64,000 bases of DNA from WLMZ01 sp963732585 (GTDB lineage: Bacteria > Actinomycetota > Acidimicrobiia > Acidimicrobiales > Ilumatobacteraceae): positions 1,217,397-1,281,396 of the forward strand of contig CAVSZY010000004.1 of assembly GCA_963732585.1 (NCBI GenBank), read 5' to 3'. Position numbers and translations under genes: made by a program. The notes under the pieces are model-generated. The model had not been told where the DNA came from, searched no databases, and was given only the letters and a program-made list of their open reading frames with translations. How positions within the stretch are numbered: the first letter of the stretch is position 1; every line of letters begins with the position of its first letter. Of this stretch, positions 52,719-62,850 are shown one piece after another.

Positions 52719-55016
52719 ATGTTGACCCTCCCACAGCTCGAACGGCACCTCTTCGGTGCGGCAGACATCCTGCGCGGAAAGATGGACGCCTCTGAGTTCA
52801 AGGAGTACATCTTTGGTGCGCTGTTCCTGAAACGGGCATCTGACGTCTTTGAAGTCGAACGCGAACGAGTGATCGCCGAGCAACGTACCCTCGGGCGAAA
52901 CGTTGCCGACGCCACCCGGCGCGCCGACGACCGCGACTTCTACAAGGAAGCCTTCTTTGTACCGGAAGTGGCGCGGTGGTCGAACCTGCAGGCGAACCTC
53001 CACCATCAAGTCGGGAACGGTTTGAACAAGGCGCTCGCCGCTCTCGAACAGGCGAACCCGGCTCTCGAAGGTGTGCTTCAGCACATCGACTTCAACCGGA
53101 AGGTCGGCAACACCACCGTGCCAGACAAGAAGTGGCGCGACCTCATCGTCCACTTCTCCAAGCACCGCCTCCGCAACGAGGACTTCGAGTTCCCCGATCT
53201 GCTTGGCGCTGCGTACGAGTACCTAATCCGTGACTTCGCCGACTCGGCCGGCAAGAAGGGTGGCGAGTTCTACACGCCCCGCCAAGTGGTGCAACTCATG
53301 GTCCGCCTCGTCGACCCGAAGGAAGGGATGTCGATCTACGACCCGTGCTCCGGGTCGGGCGGAATGCTCATCTACGCCCGTAACCATGTGGCCGACAATG
53401 GCGGCAACCCGCGCAACCTCCACCTCGCAGGGCAGGAGAACAACGGCACCACGTGGTCGATCTCGAAGATGAACATGCTGTTGCATGGCATCAACGACGC
53501 CGACCTTCGAAACGATGACACCCTCGCCAGCCCCGAACACGTCAAGGACGGTGAGCTCGAACGCTTCGACCGGGTCATCACCAACCCGCCGTTCAGTCAG
53601 AACTACGACCGCGCCACGTTGAAGCACGCCGAACGATTCCGCTACGGCTTCACGCCAGAGGGCGGCAAGAAGGCCGACCTCATGTTCCTCCAGCACATGA
53701 TCGCCGTCCTCAAACGCGACGGCATGCTCGCCACCGTCATGCCCCACGGCGTGCTGTTCCGAAGTGGCGAAGAGGGCAACATCCGCAAACGGATCATCGA
53801 AGACGACCTGCTCGACACTGTGATCGGACTCGGCCCGAACCTCTTCTACGGCACCGGAATCCCCGCCGCGATACTCATCTTGCGAGCCAAGGGTTCGAAG
53901 CCCAAGGAGCGGCACGGGAAGGTGCTGTTCATCAACGCCGATCGCGAATTCTCCGAAGGCCGCGCGCAGAACTTCCTATGCCCGCGGCATGAGGAGAAGA
54001 TCACCGCCGCGTTCCGCGACTTCGCCGACATCGACGGATTCGCGAAGGTCATTGACGCCAAAGAACTCGCCGACAACGACTACAACGCCAACATTCGCCG
54101 GTACGCCGACAACGCGCCACCACCCGACCCCCAAGACGTAAGAGCCCATCTACACGGCGGCGTTCCGGAGGACGAGATCGAGTCCGCCGAATCATTGCTC
54201 GCCGAAGGCGGGGTCGATCCGGCGTCGCTGTTCCGCTCGCGCGGAGACGGTTACGCCGACTTCGTACACGCGATCACCGACCAAGCTGGAAAGGTCGAGG
54301 CCCACGAGGTCATCCGGGTTGCCGTAGATGGCCTGCTGGGGCGCAGTCCGTGGGTGCGATGGTGGGACGTCACGGCGATGCCGGCGATCGATGCAATCCC
54401 TGACACGGCCACCCTCGTGGGCCTGCGCCGCTCATTCGTGCAGTCGTTCGCGGCGACCATGGAACGTTCGGGCATCGACCGCTTCGCGTCGGCCGGCATC
54501 GCAGCTACGTGGTGGGAGGACTCGACGTTCGACCTCAAAGCTGCGGCCAGCCGCGGTTGGAAGGCCGTTCTCGAAGGCTGGTTGACGACGGCCGAAGCCA
54601 GCCAAGACGAGAAGAACGCCACCGACCTCGCCGACACGCTCGCCATCCGAGTACTCGCCGGCGAACGACTCGTCGACCGCGCCGCGCTCGCCGTAGAAGC
54701 AGCACGACTCGACGCCGAGGTGAAGGCCGCTGAAACGACAGACGCCGACGAAGACGGGGACGACGACGAACGCGACGGCGCAATCAGCCCCGCAGCGCTG
54801 AGGGCCCTCAAGGTCGAGCGGACAAAGGCAAAGAAGGCGCTCAAGTTCATCGACGACGGCCTCCTCGCCGAGGCCAAGAAACGCCTCGTCACAATGACCG
54901 AAGCTGCCGCGTTCGCGCGGGTAACCGACGAGTTGCGGAACGCGGTCGAGCGGCTTGTGCACAGTCACTTTGCAGACACACAATGCGCCTCACGGCCTGG
55001 CACGACAACGTCGTGA
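52719..55016 (+). CDS. hsdM: Type I restriction-modification methyltransferase subunit HsdM
   Basis: 765 residues as read. SAM-binding motif YDPCSGSGGMLIYARN, catalytic NPPF in RVITNPPFSQNY, and the N-terminal HsdM domain (LERHLFGAADILRGKM) identify an N6-adenine methyltransferase. About 270 residues beyond the normal end (from AESLLAEGG on) form an unusual extension with Asp-rich and coiled parts. The frame ends at 55016, but another frame carries LTAWHDNVVNKYAVTLHELE and LAQHLKELGYE to 55111, the usual HsdM tail, overlapping hsdS. A one-base deletion near 54980 is likely. Confidence 0.88.
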   Translation: MLTLPQLERHLFGAADILRGKMDASEFKEYIFGALFLKRASDVFEVERERVIAEQRTLGRNVADATRRADDRDFYKEAFFVPEVARWSNLQANLHHQVGNGLNKALAALEQANPALEGVLQHIDFNRKVGNTTVPDKKWRDLIVHFSKHRLRNEDFEFPDLLGAAYEYLIRDFADSAGKKGGEFYTPRQVVQLMVRLVDPKEGMSIYDPCSGSGGMLIYARNHVADNGGNPRNLHLAGQENNGTTWSISKMNMLLHGINDADLRNDDTLASPEHVKDGELERFDRVITNPPFSQNYDRATLKHAERFRYGFTPEGGKKADLMFLQHMIAVLKRDGMLATVMPHGVLFRSGEEGNIRKRIIEDDLLDTVIGLGPNLFYGTGIPAAILILRAKGSKPKERHGKVLFINADREFSEGRAQNFLCPRHEEKITAAFRDFADIDGFAKVIDAKELADNDYNANIRRYADNAPPPDPQDVRAHLHGGVPEDEIESAESLLAEGGVDPASLFRSRGDGYADFVHAITDQAGKVEAHEVIRVAVDGLLGRSPWVRWWDVTAMPAIDAIPDTATLVGLRRSFVQSFAATMERSGIDRFASAGIAATWWEDSTFDLKAAASRGWKAVLEGWLTTAEASQDEKNATDLADTLAIRVLAGERLVDRAALAVEAARLDAEVKAAETTDADEDGDDDERDGAISPAALRALKVERTKAKKALKFIDDGLLAEAKKRLVTMTEAAAFARVTDELRNAVERLVHSHFADTQCASRPGTTTS

Positions 55017-55103
55017 ACAAGTACGCCGTGACGTTGCACGAACTCGAAGCTGCACGTGAGAGCGCTGCATGCCGACTCGCCCAGCACCTCAAGGAGCTCG
55101 GGT

Positions 55104-56306
55104 ATGAATGAAGTTGTGCCCGACGGTTGGTCCACGATGGAGATCGGAGAAGCACTCGAGTTGGAGTGCCTCGCCATTAGACCCGACGATGAATCGTCCT
55201 ACGAGTTGATCAGCATCCGTCGGCGACATGGCGGGATGTTTCCTCGGGATAGTCTTCGAGGTCGAGAAATCTTGACGAAGGCCATGCAACGGGTGGTCCC
55301 AGGAAACTTTGTGATCGCTCGGCGACAGATCGTCCATGGAGCTTGCGCTATCGCGACAGACCAGTTCGCAAAGTCGATCATGTCGATGAGCTACTCGAGC
55401 TTCAAGGGAACTGAGCGTTGCCTTCCCGAATACTTCTTTCGACTTGCTCAGCAACCGAAACTCGTCAAGTACTTTTGGGACGCCAGCCACGGCGTCGTCG
55501 TCGAAAAGCTCAACTTTCAACAAGCGGAGTGGCTTCGAAGATCGGTCAGGTTGCCACCCATAGAGGAGCAACGGCGGATTGCAGAGATCCTCGACACGAT
55601 CGACGAAACCATTAAAGCCACGGAACGCGTGATCGCCAAGTCCCGATCATTGGCAGAGGGCTTTCGCGTATCAGTCTTTGTCGAAGCACCGAACTGGGAG
55701 CAGGTGCGTGTCGGCGACGTTGTGGAGCGCATCGAGTCGGGGAAGAGTCCAGATGTGCCGGGACGACCGCCTGGCGAAGACGAGTGGGGCGTTCTGAAGG
55801 TCAGTGCTGTCCAGCCCTCAGGGTTCCGGCCGAACGAGTCTAAAGTGCTTAATATCGCCCAGGTTCGCCCGCAGGATGAAGTGAGGGCGGGCGACGTTTT
55901 GATTACCCGTGCGAACACCCCTCAGCTTGTCGGTCTCTGCTGCATTGTTCGCCAGACCAGACCGCGCCTCCAGCTTTCGGACAAAACACTTCGGCTGGTT
56001 CCCAATGGACGCATAACTCCCGCATTCCTCGCCTTGTCACTTCAGTCGAGAGACTCACGGCGCCAGGTCGAAGTCAGTGGGACTGGAAGTAGCGGGAGCA
56101 TGAAGAACATCAGCCAGAGCGACATCCGCACTATTCGCTTCGGACTTCCACAGCCAACCGATCAGCGCTCTATCGTTGATCGTGCGAACAGTTTCGACGA
56201 GCGCATTGAACGTGAGTTGAATCATCTCGAAAAGCTTCAGCGAACGCGCTCAGGGCTTGCTGCTGACCTTCTGTCCGGTCGGGTACGGGTGGCGGTGAGC
56301 CCGTGA
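55104..56306 (+). CDS. hsdS: Type I restriction-modification specificity subunit HsdS
   Basis: 400 residues from ATG 55104, which follows AGGAGCTCGG. Two target-recognition domains are each followed by a conserved helix: VRLPPIEEQRRIAEILDTID near residue 160 and LPQPTDQRSIVDRANSFDER near the C-terminus. The second domain has NISQSDIRTIRFGLPQP. It determines the bipartite DNA site of the complex. GTGA overlap joins it to hsdR. Confidence 0.87.
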   Translation: MNEVVPDGWSTMEIGEALELECLAIRPDDESSYELISIRRRHGGMFPRDSLRGREILTKAMQRVVPGNFVIARRQIVHGACAIATDQFAKSIMSMSYSSFKGTERCLPEYFFRLAQQPKLVKYFWDASHGVVVEKLNFQQAEWLRRSVRLPPIEEQRRIAEILDTIDETIKATERVIAKSRSLAEGFRVSVFVEAPNWEQVRVGDVVERIESGKSPDVPGRPPGEDEWGVLKVSAVQPSGFRPNESKVLNIAQVRPQDEVRAGDVLITRANTPQLVGLCCIVRQTRPRLQLSDKTLRLVPNGRITPAFLALSLQSRDSRRQVEVSGTGSSGSMKNISQSDIRTIRFGLPQPTDQRSIVDRANSFDERIERELNHLEKLQRTRSGLAADLLSGRVRVAVSP

Positions 56307-59300
56307 ACAGCGGCCCTGAGTGGGACTTCGTCGAAGAACCGCTGCTCGCGGAGCTTGCGTCGCTTGGATGGTCGACACTGGATTGGGCGGCAGCCCAACC
56401 GGGCGACAACGTCGAGCGGTCTTCGGTTCGTGCGGTGCTGCTGGAGCATCGGCTGCGGCAGCGCATGTCGGAGAACAACGTCGATCAGCACCGCAACCCG
56501 TGGCTCGACGACCTGCGTCTCAGCGCTGCCATCGCTGAGCTTCGTTCTATGCCGGCGGGCATCAAGTTGCTCGAAGCAAATCGGGCGTCCACAGAGCTTC
56601 TTCTCGGCGGTACGAACGTGCCGGGTGTCGAGGGCTGGGATGGTGGCCGCGACCAGGCGATCAACTACATCGACTGGGACAACCCGGCGAACAACGACCT
56701 CCTCGCCGTCTCCCAGTTCGCCGTCGGCACACCGGGGCAGCAGGCCGACATTCGTCCCGACGTCACGCTGTTCGTTAACGGCATCCCGCTGGTCGTTATC
56801 GAGGCGAAGGCTCCAAACAAAGCGATCACTGAGGCGATCGAGCAGCTGCGTCGCTACGCGAACCAGCGCGACGCGCAGATGCCCGAAGGCTCGGAGCAGC
56901 TGTTCTGGACGAACCAGTTCACCGTCGCGACCACGTTCGATAGAGCTGTCGTCGGCACGTTCACAGCTCTCGCAGAGCACTACTTGGCGTGGAAGGACCC
57001 ATACCCGGTCACGCTCGACCAACTGGCCGCCGAACGCGGCAAGTCTGTACAGCATCTGTCGCAGCAAGAGATCTTGGTCGCCGGGATGCTCGCTCCAGCG
57101 CGACTGCTGGACATCGTTCGCCACTTCACGCTGTTCCAGGAGGTCGAGGTTGGAAGCACGGTGAAGGTCGTGGCCCGCTACCAGCAGTACCGCGGCGTGC
57201 AGAAGACGATGACCCGCCTGCTAACCGGCACGACGAAGACTCAGGACGGCGAGGTCGATCGCCGGGGCGGAATCATCTGGCACACACAGGGTTCGGGCAA
57301 AAGCCTCACGATGGTGTTCCTGATCCGAGCTATGCGAAGCCATCCGCTGCTGCGGAGGTTCAAGATCGTCCTGGTGACCGACCGCACCGACCTTCAAGGT
57401 CAGCTCGGAACGACGGCTCAGCTCACGTCGGAAACGGTGCGGGTCGGCAGCAACGCCAAGCGGGTGAAGGAGCTGATTGCGGCGCCTGGCCCAGGGATCG
57501 TGATGGCGATGATCCAGAAGTATCGCGACACGCCTGGGCAGTCAGGAACCGGTGTCGCTGACGGCGAATCGTTCGGCGTGCTCAATCAGTCCGACGACAT
57601 TCTGGTGATAGTCGACGAGGCACATCGCTCCCACACGAACACGGCCCACGCCCTTCTGATGGCTTCGATGCCCAACGCTGCTCGTGTCGGGTTTACTGGT
57701 ACCCCGATCGTCATGGGGAAGCGAAAGAAGACCGAATCGATCTTCGGTGGGTTCCTGGACCGTTACACGCTGCGCGAATCGGAGGCGGATGGGTCGACGG
57801 TGCCGATCTTCTACGAAGGAAAGACCACCGAGGCCGCGATCGCCGGCGCGTCGAAGATGGACGATGTGTTCCTCCGCTGGTTCTCGGGACTCACCGATGA
57901 GCAACGCAAGGTGCTGCAGAGCAAGTACGCGACCGCAGCCGAGGTTCTCGAAGCACCAGAGATGATCGCAGCGAAGTCCGCTGACATGATTCGCCACTAC
58001 GCGTCGACGGTGATGCCCGATGGGTTCAAGGCGCTCCTCGTCGCGACAAGCCGCGAGGCATGTATCCGCTACCACACAGCGCTCACGAAGGCCCGCGACG
58101 AGTTCGTCTCGGAAGTCGAGGACGAGGCACCAGGCCTAATAGCGCGCGCCGCAACCGGCCGGGCGTTGACCCGTGACGAACAGCTGCTTGCTGACGCGCA
58201 CGAACGGCTTGACCTGATCCGCCGCTTGACCTTCGAGCCGGTTATTTCTGGAGCGCAGAACGATCCGGCGTCATACGGACCGTGGACGGAACCGGTGGCT
58301 CAGAAGGATCGGATCAGCCGGTTCAAGAAGAAGCTCGGAGCACCGGACCAGAAGCACGATCCGCTGGCAATTGTCATCGTGAAGTCGATGTTGCTCACCG
58401 GGTTTGATGCGCCGCAGGCGCAAGCTCTCTACCTGGACCGTCTCATCCAGGAGGCCGAACTTCTGCAGGCGATCGCCCGTGTCAATCGAACAGCCGCACG
58501 AAAGAGCTACGGCCTGGTCGTCGACTACTACGGCGTGTCCTCCCAGCTATCGCTCGCCCTCAAGGTCTACGCCGGCGATCAGGGGATGCTCGATCCGGAT
58601 GTCGATGGCGCGCTTCGTCCGCTCGCGGCTGAGATCGAGAAGCTTGGCCCGCAGTGCGAGCGCGTCCGCCAGATCTTCGTTCAACGCGGCATCGAGCCGG
58701 TCTCGAGCCCAGAAGCGATTGAAGACTGCGTGCAGCTGTTGGAGGATGAACGCTTGCGGGTCGAGTTCGACGTGGCACTCGGGAAGCTTCAGGACACATA
58801 CGACACGGTCTCGCCGCGGCCCGCCATCTTGGAGTTCGTCGACGACGTAGTTCTGTTCACCGAGATCCAGATCCGGGTTCGACGCCGCTACCGCGACACG
58901 GTCGACGGGGACTTCGACCCGAGGGTGTACAAGGAGAAGGTCCGCAAGCTCATCGACGCGCACATCATCGTGTTGGACCTCACCCAGAAGATCCCAGCGG
59001 TGAAGATCACCGACCCGGCATTCCTCACCGCTGTCGGTCAGACGCCAAGCAATCGGGCCAAGGCTTCGGAGATGGAACACGCGCTGCGCCATCACATCCG
59101 CCAACACCTCGACGAAGACCCGGCTCGTTACAGCAAGCTGTCGGAGAAGGTCGACGAGATCCTTCAACGGCTCAGGGACAACTTCGAGCAGATGGTGATC
59201 GAGTTTGGCGCTCTCATCGCGGCAGAAAAGGAGGGGCCCACGGACGAGTTCGAGACCGGACTCGACCCCGTGAAGGAACTGCCGTTCCACGGGGTCCTCG

Positions 59301-59551
59301 CCGACTCCGTCACCTCATCCGCGTCAGGCGCGAGTGCTGCACTCGTCGTGCTCGTCCAGACGGTTGTCGCTGTCGTGCGCGCACACCAGCTCATCGTCGG
59401 ATTCTGGGAGAACCCGACGAAGCAAGACGAGATGCGCCGAGGCATCAAGGTTCGGCTTGATGAAAGCGATCTGTTCGATTTCGGTGACCTGGACGAGCTG
59501 GCGGTCAAGATCGTCGATGTCGCCAAAGCCAACCGACACAAGCTCGCATGA
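56303..59551 (+). CDS. hsdR: Type I restriction endonuclease subunit HsdR
   Basis: 1082 residues from GTG 56303. An N-terminal PD-(D/E)xK nuclease (RPDVTLFVNGIPLVVIEAKA, around residue 160), Walker A WHTQGSGKSLTMVFL and the DEAH-type IVDEAHRSH define the translocating restriction subunit; motif VGFTGTPI and the later LTGFDAP follow. The C-terminal helical domain should bind the methylase. It overlaps the metallopeptidase gene by ATGA. Confidence 0.92.
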   Translation: MNSGPEWDFVEEPLLAELASLGWSTLDWAAAQPGDNVERSSVRAVLLEHRLRQRMSENNVDQHRNPWLDDLRLSAAIAELRSMPAGIKLLEANRASTELLLGGTNVPGVEGWDGGRDQAINYIDWDNPANNDLLAVSQFAVGTPGQQADIRPDVTLFVNGIPLVVIEAKAPNKAITEAIEQLRRYANQRDAQMPEGSEQLFWTNQFTVATTFDRAVVGTFTALAEHYLAWKDPYPVTLDQLAAERGKSVQHLSQQEILVAGMLAPARLLDIVRHFTLFQEVEVGSTVKVVARYQQYRGVQKTMTRLLTGTTKTQDGEVDRRGGIIWHTQGSGKSLTMVFLIRAMRSHPLLRRFKIVLVTDRTDLQGQLGTTAQLTSETVRVGSNAKRVKELIAAPGPGIVMAMIQKYRDTPGQSGTGVADGESFGVLNQSDDILVIVDEAHRSHTNTAHALLMASMPNAARVGFTGTPIVMGKRKKTESIFGGFLDRYTLRESEADGSTVPIFYEGKTTEAAIAGASKMDDVFLRWFSGLTDEQRKVLQSKYATAAEVLEAPEMIAAKSADMIRHYASTVMPDGFKALLVATSREACIRYHTALTKARDEFVSEVEDEAPGLIARAATGRALTRDEQLLADAHERLDLIRRLTFEPVISGAQNDPASYGPWTEPVAQKDRISRFKKKLGAPDQKHDPLAIVIVKSMLLTGFDAPQAQALYLDRLIQEAELLQAIARVNRTAARKSYGLVVDYYGVSSQLSLALKVYAGDQGMLDPDVDGALRPLAAEIEKLGPQCERVRQIFVQRGIEPVSSPEAIEDCVQLLEDERLRVEFDVALGKLQDTYDTVSPRPAILEFVDDVVLFTEIQIRVRRRYRDTVDGDFDPRVYKEKVRKLIDAHIIVLDLTQKIPAVKITDPAFLTAVGQTPSNRAKASEMEHALRHHIRQHLDEDPARYSKLSEKVDEILQRLRDNFEQMVIEFGALIAAEKEGPTDEFETGLDPVKELPFHGVLADSVTSSASGASAALVVLVQTVVAVVRAHQLIVGFWENPTKQDEMRRGIKVRLDESDLFDFGDLDELAVKIVDVAKANRHKLA

Positions 59552-60343
59552 ACGCGGCCAGCGCAGTGTCCGACCAACCGCTACTCCACTCGCTCGAAGC
59601 GCTGGCTGTAGGTGACCTTGTTCTTCGCGTCGCCTCGCCGACCCGAGGTTCGACGCTTGAGATCGTCGTCGAACGCGACGCATCGTTGGTCCTGAAGGCG
59701 CCACCAATGGCGACGACGGCCACCGCCCGAGATTTCGTAGCTTCGAAACGGTCGTGGATCTACCGTCGCCTCGCGGAAAAGGACGCCCTTGTCGGCCCAC
59801 CGATCGTGAAGTCGTTCGTCCCCGGCGAAGGATTCGCATATCTGGGCCGCAGCTATCGCCTCACCATCGACGAATCGACGACCGAGGTGAGGCTTGACCA
59901 CGGGCGATTCGTGATGTCCGCCGGCTTGCCTTTGGAAGGCCGAGACCGCATGCGTCGCTGGTACATCGCAACCGGCCAGCCGTGGCTGGAGCGTCGCTTG
60001 GCCGCGTGGTCTGCTCGCGGGTTGCGACGTGGAGGTCGAGGTTCGCGACCTCGGATACCGCTGGGGTTCGGTCAGACCGACCGAGGGGCCGGGTCGAATC
60101 AACGTTCACTGGGCCACGTTGCAACTACCTCCGAGCCTGATCGACTACGTGCTCGTGCACGAACTCGCTCACCTGACGGAGGCGAACCACACCCCCGAGT
60201 ATTGGACGATCGTCGGACGAATAATGCCTGGCTACGAGGCACGAAAGGCCGCGCTCGCCTCCATCGGCAAGAACGTCTGGCTCGGACAAACGGTCAGTGA
60301 TCAAAACGACGCAGCGTTCGCCGTCGGTTCGATCAAACTCTGA
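59548..60343 (+). pseudogene. YgjP-like metallopeptidase (M48 type), frameshifted
   Basis: The first frame gives LEIVVERDASLVLKAPP and WIYRRLAEKDAL, normal for the YgjP family, then breaks near 60027. The second frame reads VEVEVRDLGYRWGSVRPTEG, LIDYVLVHELAHLTEANHTP (zinc site HELAH plus H) to 60343. Joined, about 265 residues. Such genes often follow type I restriction genes, coupled here to hsdR. Substrate unknown. Its end overlaps the tail of the opposing protease gene by 11 bases. Confidence 0.75.
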
Positions 60344-60486
60344 CCTGTACCCGTAGCCGCTGCTTGACTAGTTCGTAAACGTCGAGGTTGACGGCAGTTC
60401 CGACTTCCAAGGTGACGGCGAGTGCGAACGGCACCGTTCCGACGAGGCCGCCAGCCTGATCCGCGCATTTCACGGTCAACGTGAGT

Positions 60487-62850
60487 TCATCGGTGGAGAC
60501 GGCTTGGGCGATGTTGAATGCTCGATGCTGCACCGTCCCGCGGCTGAGTCAGCGCGTGGTCCGCTCCAAGCTGATCTCGGTGAACGCCCTTGCCGAGCTC
60601 GGATGGACCGTCAACCCATAGCTTCGCCTGCCGGTACTGCCGATGATTCCAGTTGATCGGCGAGAACCAGGCGAGGGTCATCGTGATGCCTCGCACGTCG
60701 CGGAGCACTGCCAGCTCGTGCGGCAGCGGAACAGCGACGCGGGTCTGCTGCTTGGCTGCGAGCTCACCAGTGAACAGCATCGTCGCCTGTCGCTCCCCGC
60801 ACCCGTCGGCAAGATTGCGCACGAGAATGCCATTGCCGACGAGGCGATCTGCGCTCACGCCATACGACTCGGTCTTCGGATATGACGTTCCGTGAACGAG
60901 GAGGGCCTTTGCTGCCACGGCCACGAATCGATCAGGAACGGGCTCGTCGCCGGCCATCAGGCCATCGATGATCTGCGCCGCCCGACGAGTGACTTCGGCT
61001 GCGGCGAAGGTTGTTCCAGCCACATATGCCTCACGGTCCGGCGGGGCTGCGACGAGGACGCCGGGTGGGAGGCGATGCCCTGCACGCGCGGGCTCGATTC
61101 CGCCGCCAGGCACAAGGAGCTGGCTGAAGAGTTTGCGGCCTCCGGGCGCTGCGATGTCTGGCTTGAGCGCGCGCCTGATCCCGCGTCCGTGAGCGCTCAC
61201 GGGTGACGGGCGGTTGGGTGTTCCCCACGGGTCAAGGTTGTAGCCGACGGCGAACCCGTCTTGGGCGGCGTCGGCGTGCATCGCTCCGACCGTCAGCGCA
61301 TTCAGCGACTCCGCAGGCGGCAGTAGGCGACGCCGGGTCGTCTGCCGCGCGAGGGCTTGGGCGGTCAAACGATCGCGATCCTCACCGGACGTGCGCTTGA
61401 GTTCGTTTGCGTCGACGTCGAGCGGCGCAAGGTGGTTGCCCGCTGAGACGACGAACAGCACATTGTGTCTGTGGGCAAGCCAGTCAATCGCCCGCGCCCA
61501 TGCGCTCGGGACCGTGTCGAAGACGGCCATCGGCTCGCCCAGCGACACGTTGAAAACCTTCACGGTTGGTATCGGACCATCGCCGTCGACACCAATGATC
61601 TCGCGAACAGCATCAATCATGAGCGCGGCGGGGAGATCGGACCAAGGCACCGATTCGGCATGGTCCCGCGTTCGGAGATCGGGCTTCAGAACGGGACGAA
61701 CAGCCACCCGCCGACCCGTCGGCGACAGGCGCGCATTCAAGTCGCCCCAAACCACAGCCGACGCAACCATCGTGCCGTGCCGGCGGCGCTCGACCGTGTA
61801 CTCAGCATCGCCGGCGACGTCCTGCAGGTCGACGACGTCGAGTCGGCCTCGAAGCAGTGGGTGGTTCGTGGCTGGCAGCCCGTCCAGGATCGCGACGATC
61901 GGCAGCGCCAGTTGTTCCGGCTCGGCGACGGCAGTTGAATCGTCCAGGTCTTCGTCCAGGGATGTATCGACTGCTTGACCGCCAGGGCGAACGTACAGCA
62001 GGTCGGGGCTTTGCAGCAGCGCCACCGAGTCCAGAGCAGCTAGATCAACGAGGTTGGATGCCGGGGACAGCAGCGCTGTGGGATAGCGCGCGGCCAACGC
62101 GTGGTAGCCGATCTCGGGAATCTCGGCACGAGCGACGATCTCTCCCCCGGTCGCTTCGATGAGCGATTGAACCTGACGCTCTGCTTCGCGACGGCGGTCG
62201 GGGCTGTTCCGGAACCACAACTCGACATGGATCGGCACGTCGATCAGTTGATCGGCAAGGCTTGCGGCCAACATGGCCGAGAGACCGGTCGTGCGGACGC
62301 GATCCGCCGGTCCCCACCGCCGTACGTCGTAGAGGTGTTTGAACAGGTCGCTGAATCCGCCGTAGCCGTTCGGCATGCGGTTGCCTTGAGTCCAACGATT
62401 CCACAGCCCAATGAGTTCCTGCACCGCTCGTTGGGTGGCCATGCTGGCGTGGAGGTACAGCTTGATCGGCTCGGAGTCGTCGCTCGCCTGTTTGAGCCGA
62501 GCCCAGTCATCTCCCAGTTCGGAATCGTCTATGTCGCCTTCGACCTCGAAGAGCGGCTCCATGCCAACCTTGATCAGGGCTGCGTTCAGTGTCCGTGACG
62601 TGCCGTCGATTGCTTCGAAGACGACGACAAGTTCGGGATCGGTGTCCGGCAGCGAGGTTGTAACCGAGGCCGTGGCAGAACCGTCGAGGAGACGGTCAAG
62701 TTCCTCAAGCTTCCCTGCCAGTCGCTCGCCCTGCCGACCGCGGTCGGGAATCTTGGTCTTTGACTTGCCACCGCCCGGCGGCGTGAACCCGGTCCCGGAC
62801 GGAGCGGTGAGCACGAAGATCGGTCTCGCAACCTTGGGCGGTTCGCTCAT
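60487..62850 (-). CDS. Subtilisin-like (S8) protein, IetS-like
   Basis: 787 residues from ATG 62850, overlapping the AAA gene by ATGA. The subtilase triad is visible as D323 in ILDGLPATNHP and H358 in RRRHGTMVASA, with N472 in VSAGNH; the Ser position reads T614 in AGTTFAAAEVT instead of GTSxAA. The first 300 residues are a family-specific domain. After GVHRDQLGADHALTQP a one-base shift near 60548 would continue as GTVQHRAFNIAQAVSTDEL to 60333, the normal end of the family. ATPase-subtilase pairs of this type (IetAS) are anti-phage systems. Confidence 0.8.
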   Translation of the reverse strand: MSEPPKVARPIFVLTAPSGTGFTPPGGGKSKTKIPDRGRQGERLAGKLEELDRLLDGSATASVTTSLPDTDPELVVVFEAIDGTSRTLNAALIKVGMEPLFEVEGDIDDSELGDDWARLKQASDDSEPIKLYLHASMATQRAVQELIGLWNRWTQGNRMPNGYGGFSDLFKHLYDVRRWGPADRVRTTGLSAMLAASLADQLIDVPIHVELWFRNSPDRRREAERQVQSLIEATGGEIVARAEIPEIGYHALAARYPTALLSPASNLVDLAALDSVALLQSPDLLYVRPGGQAVDTSLDEDLDDSTAVAEPEQLALPIVAILDGLPATNHPLLRGRLDVVDLQDVAGDAEYTVERRRHGTMVASAVVWGDLNARLSPTGRRVAVRPVLKPDLRTRDHAESVPWSDLPAALMIDAVREIIGVDGDGPIPTVKVFNVSLGEPMAVFDTVPSAWARAIDWLAHRHNVLFVVSAGNHLAPLDVDANELKRTSGEDRDRLTAQALARQTTRRRLLPPAESLNALTVGAMHADAAQDGFAVGYNLDPWGTPNRPSPVSAHGRGIRRALKPDIAAPGGRKLFSQLLVPGGGIEPARAGHRLPPGVLVAAPPDREAYVAGTTFAAAEVTRRAAQIIDGLMAGDEPVPDRFVAVAAKALLVHGTSYPKTESYGVSADRLVGNGILVRNLADGCGERQATMLFTGELAAKQQTRVAVPLPHELAVLRDVRGITMTLAWFSPINWNHRQYRQAKLWVDGPSELGKGVHRDQLGADHALTQPRDGAASSIQHRPSRLHR

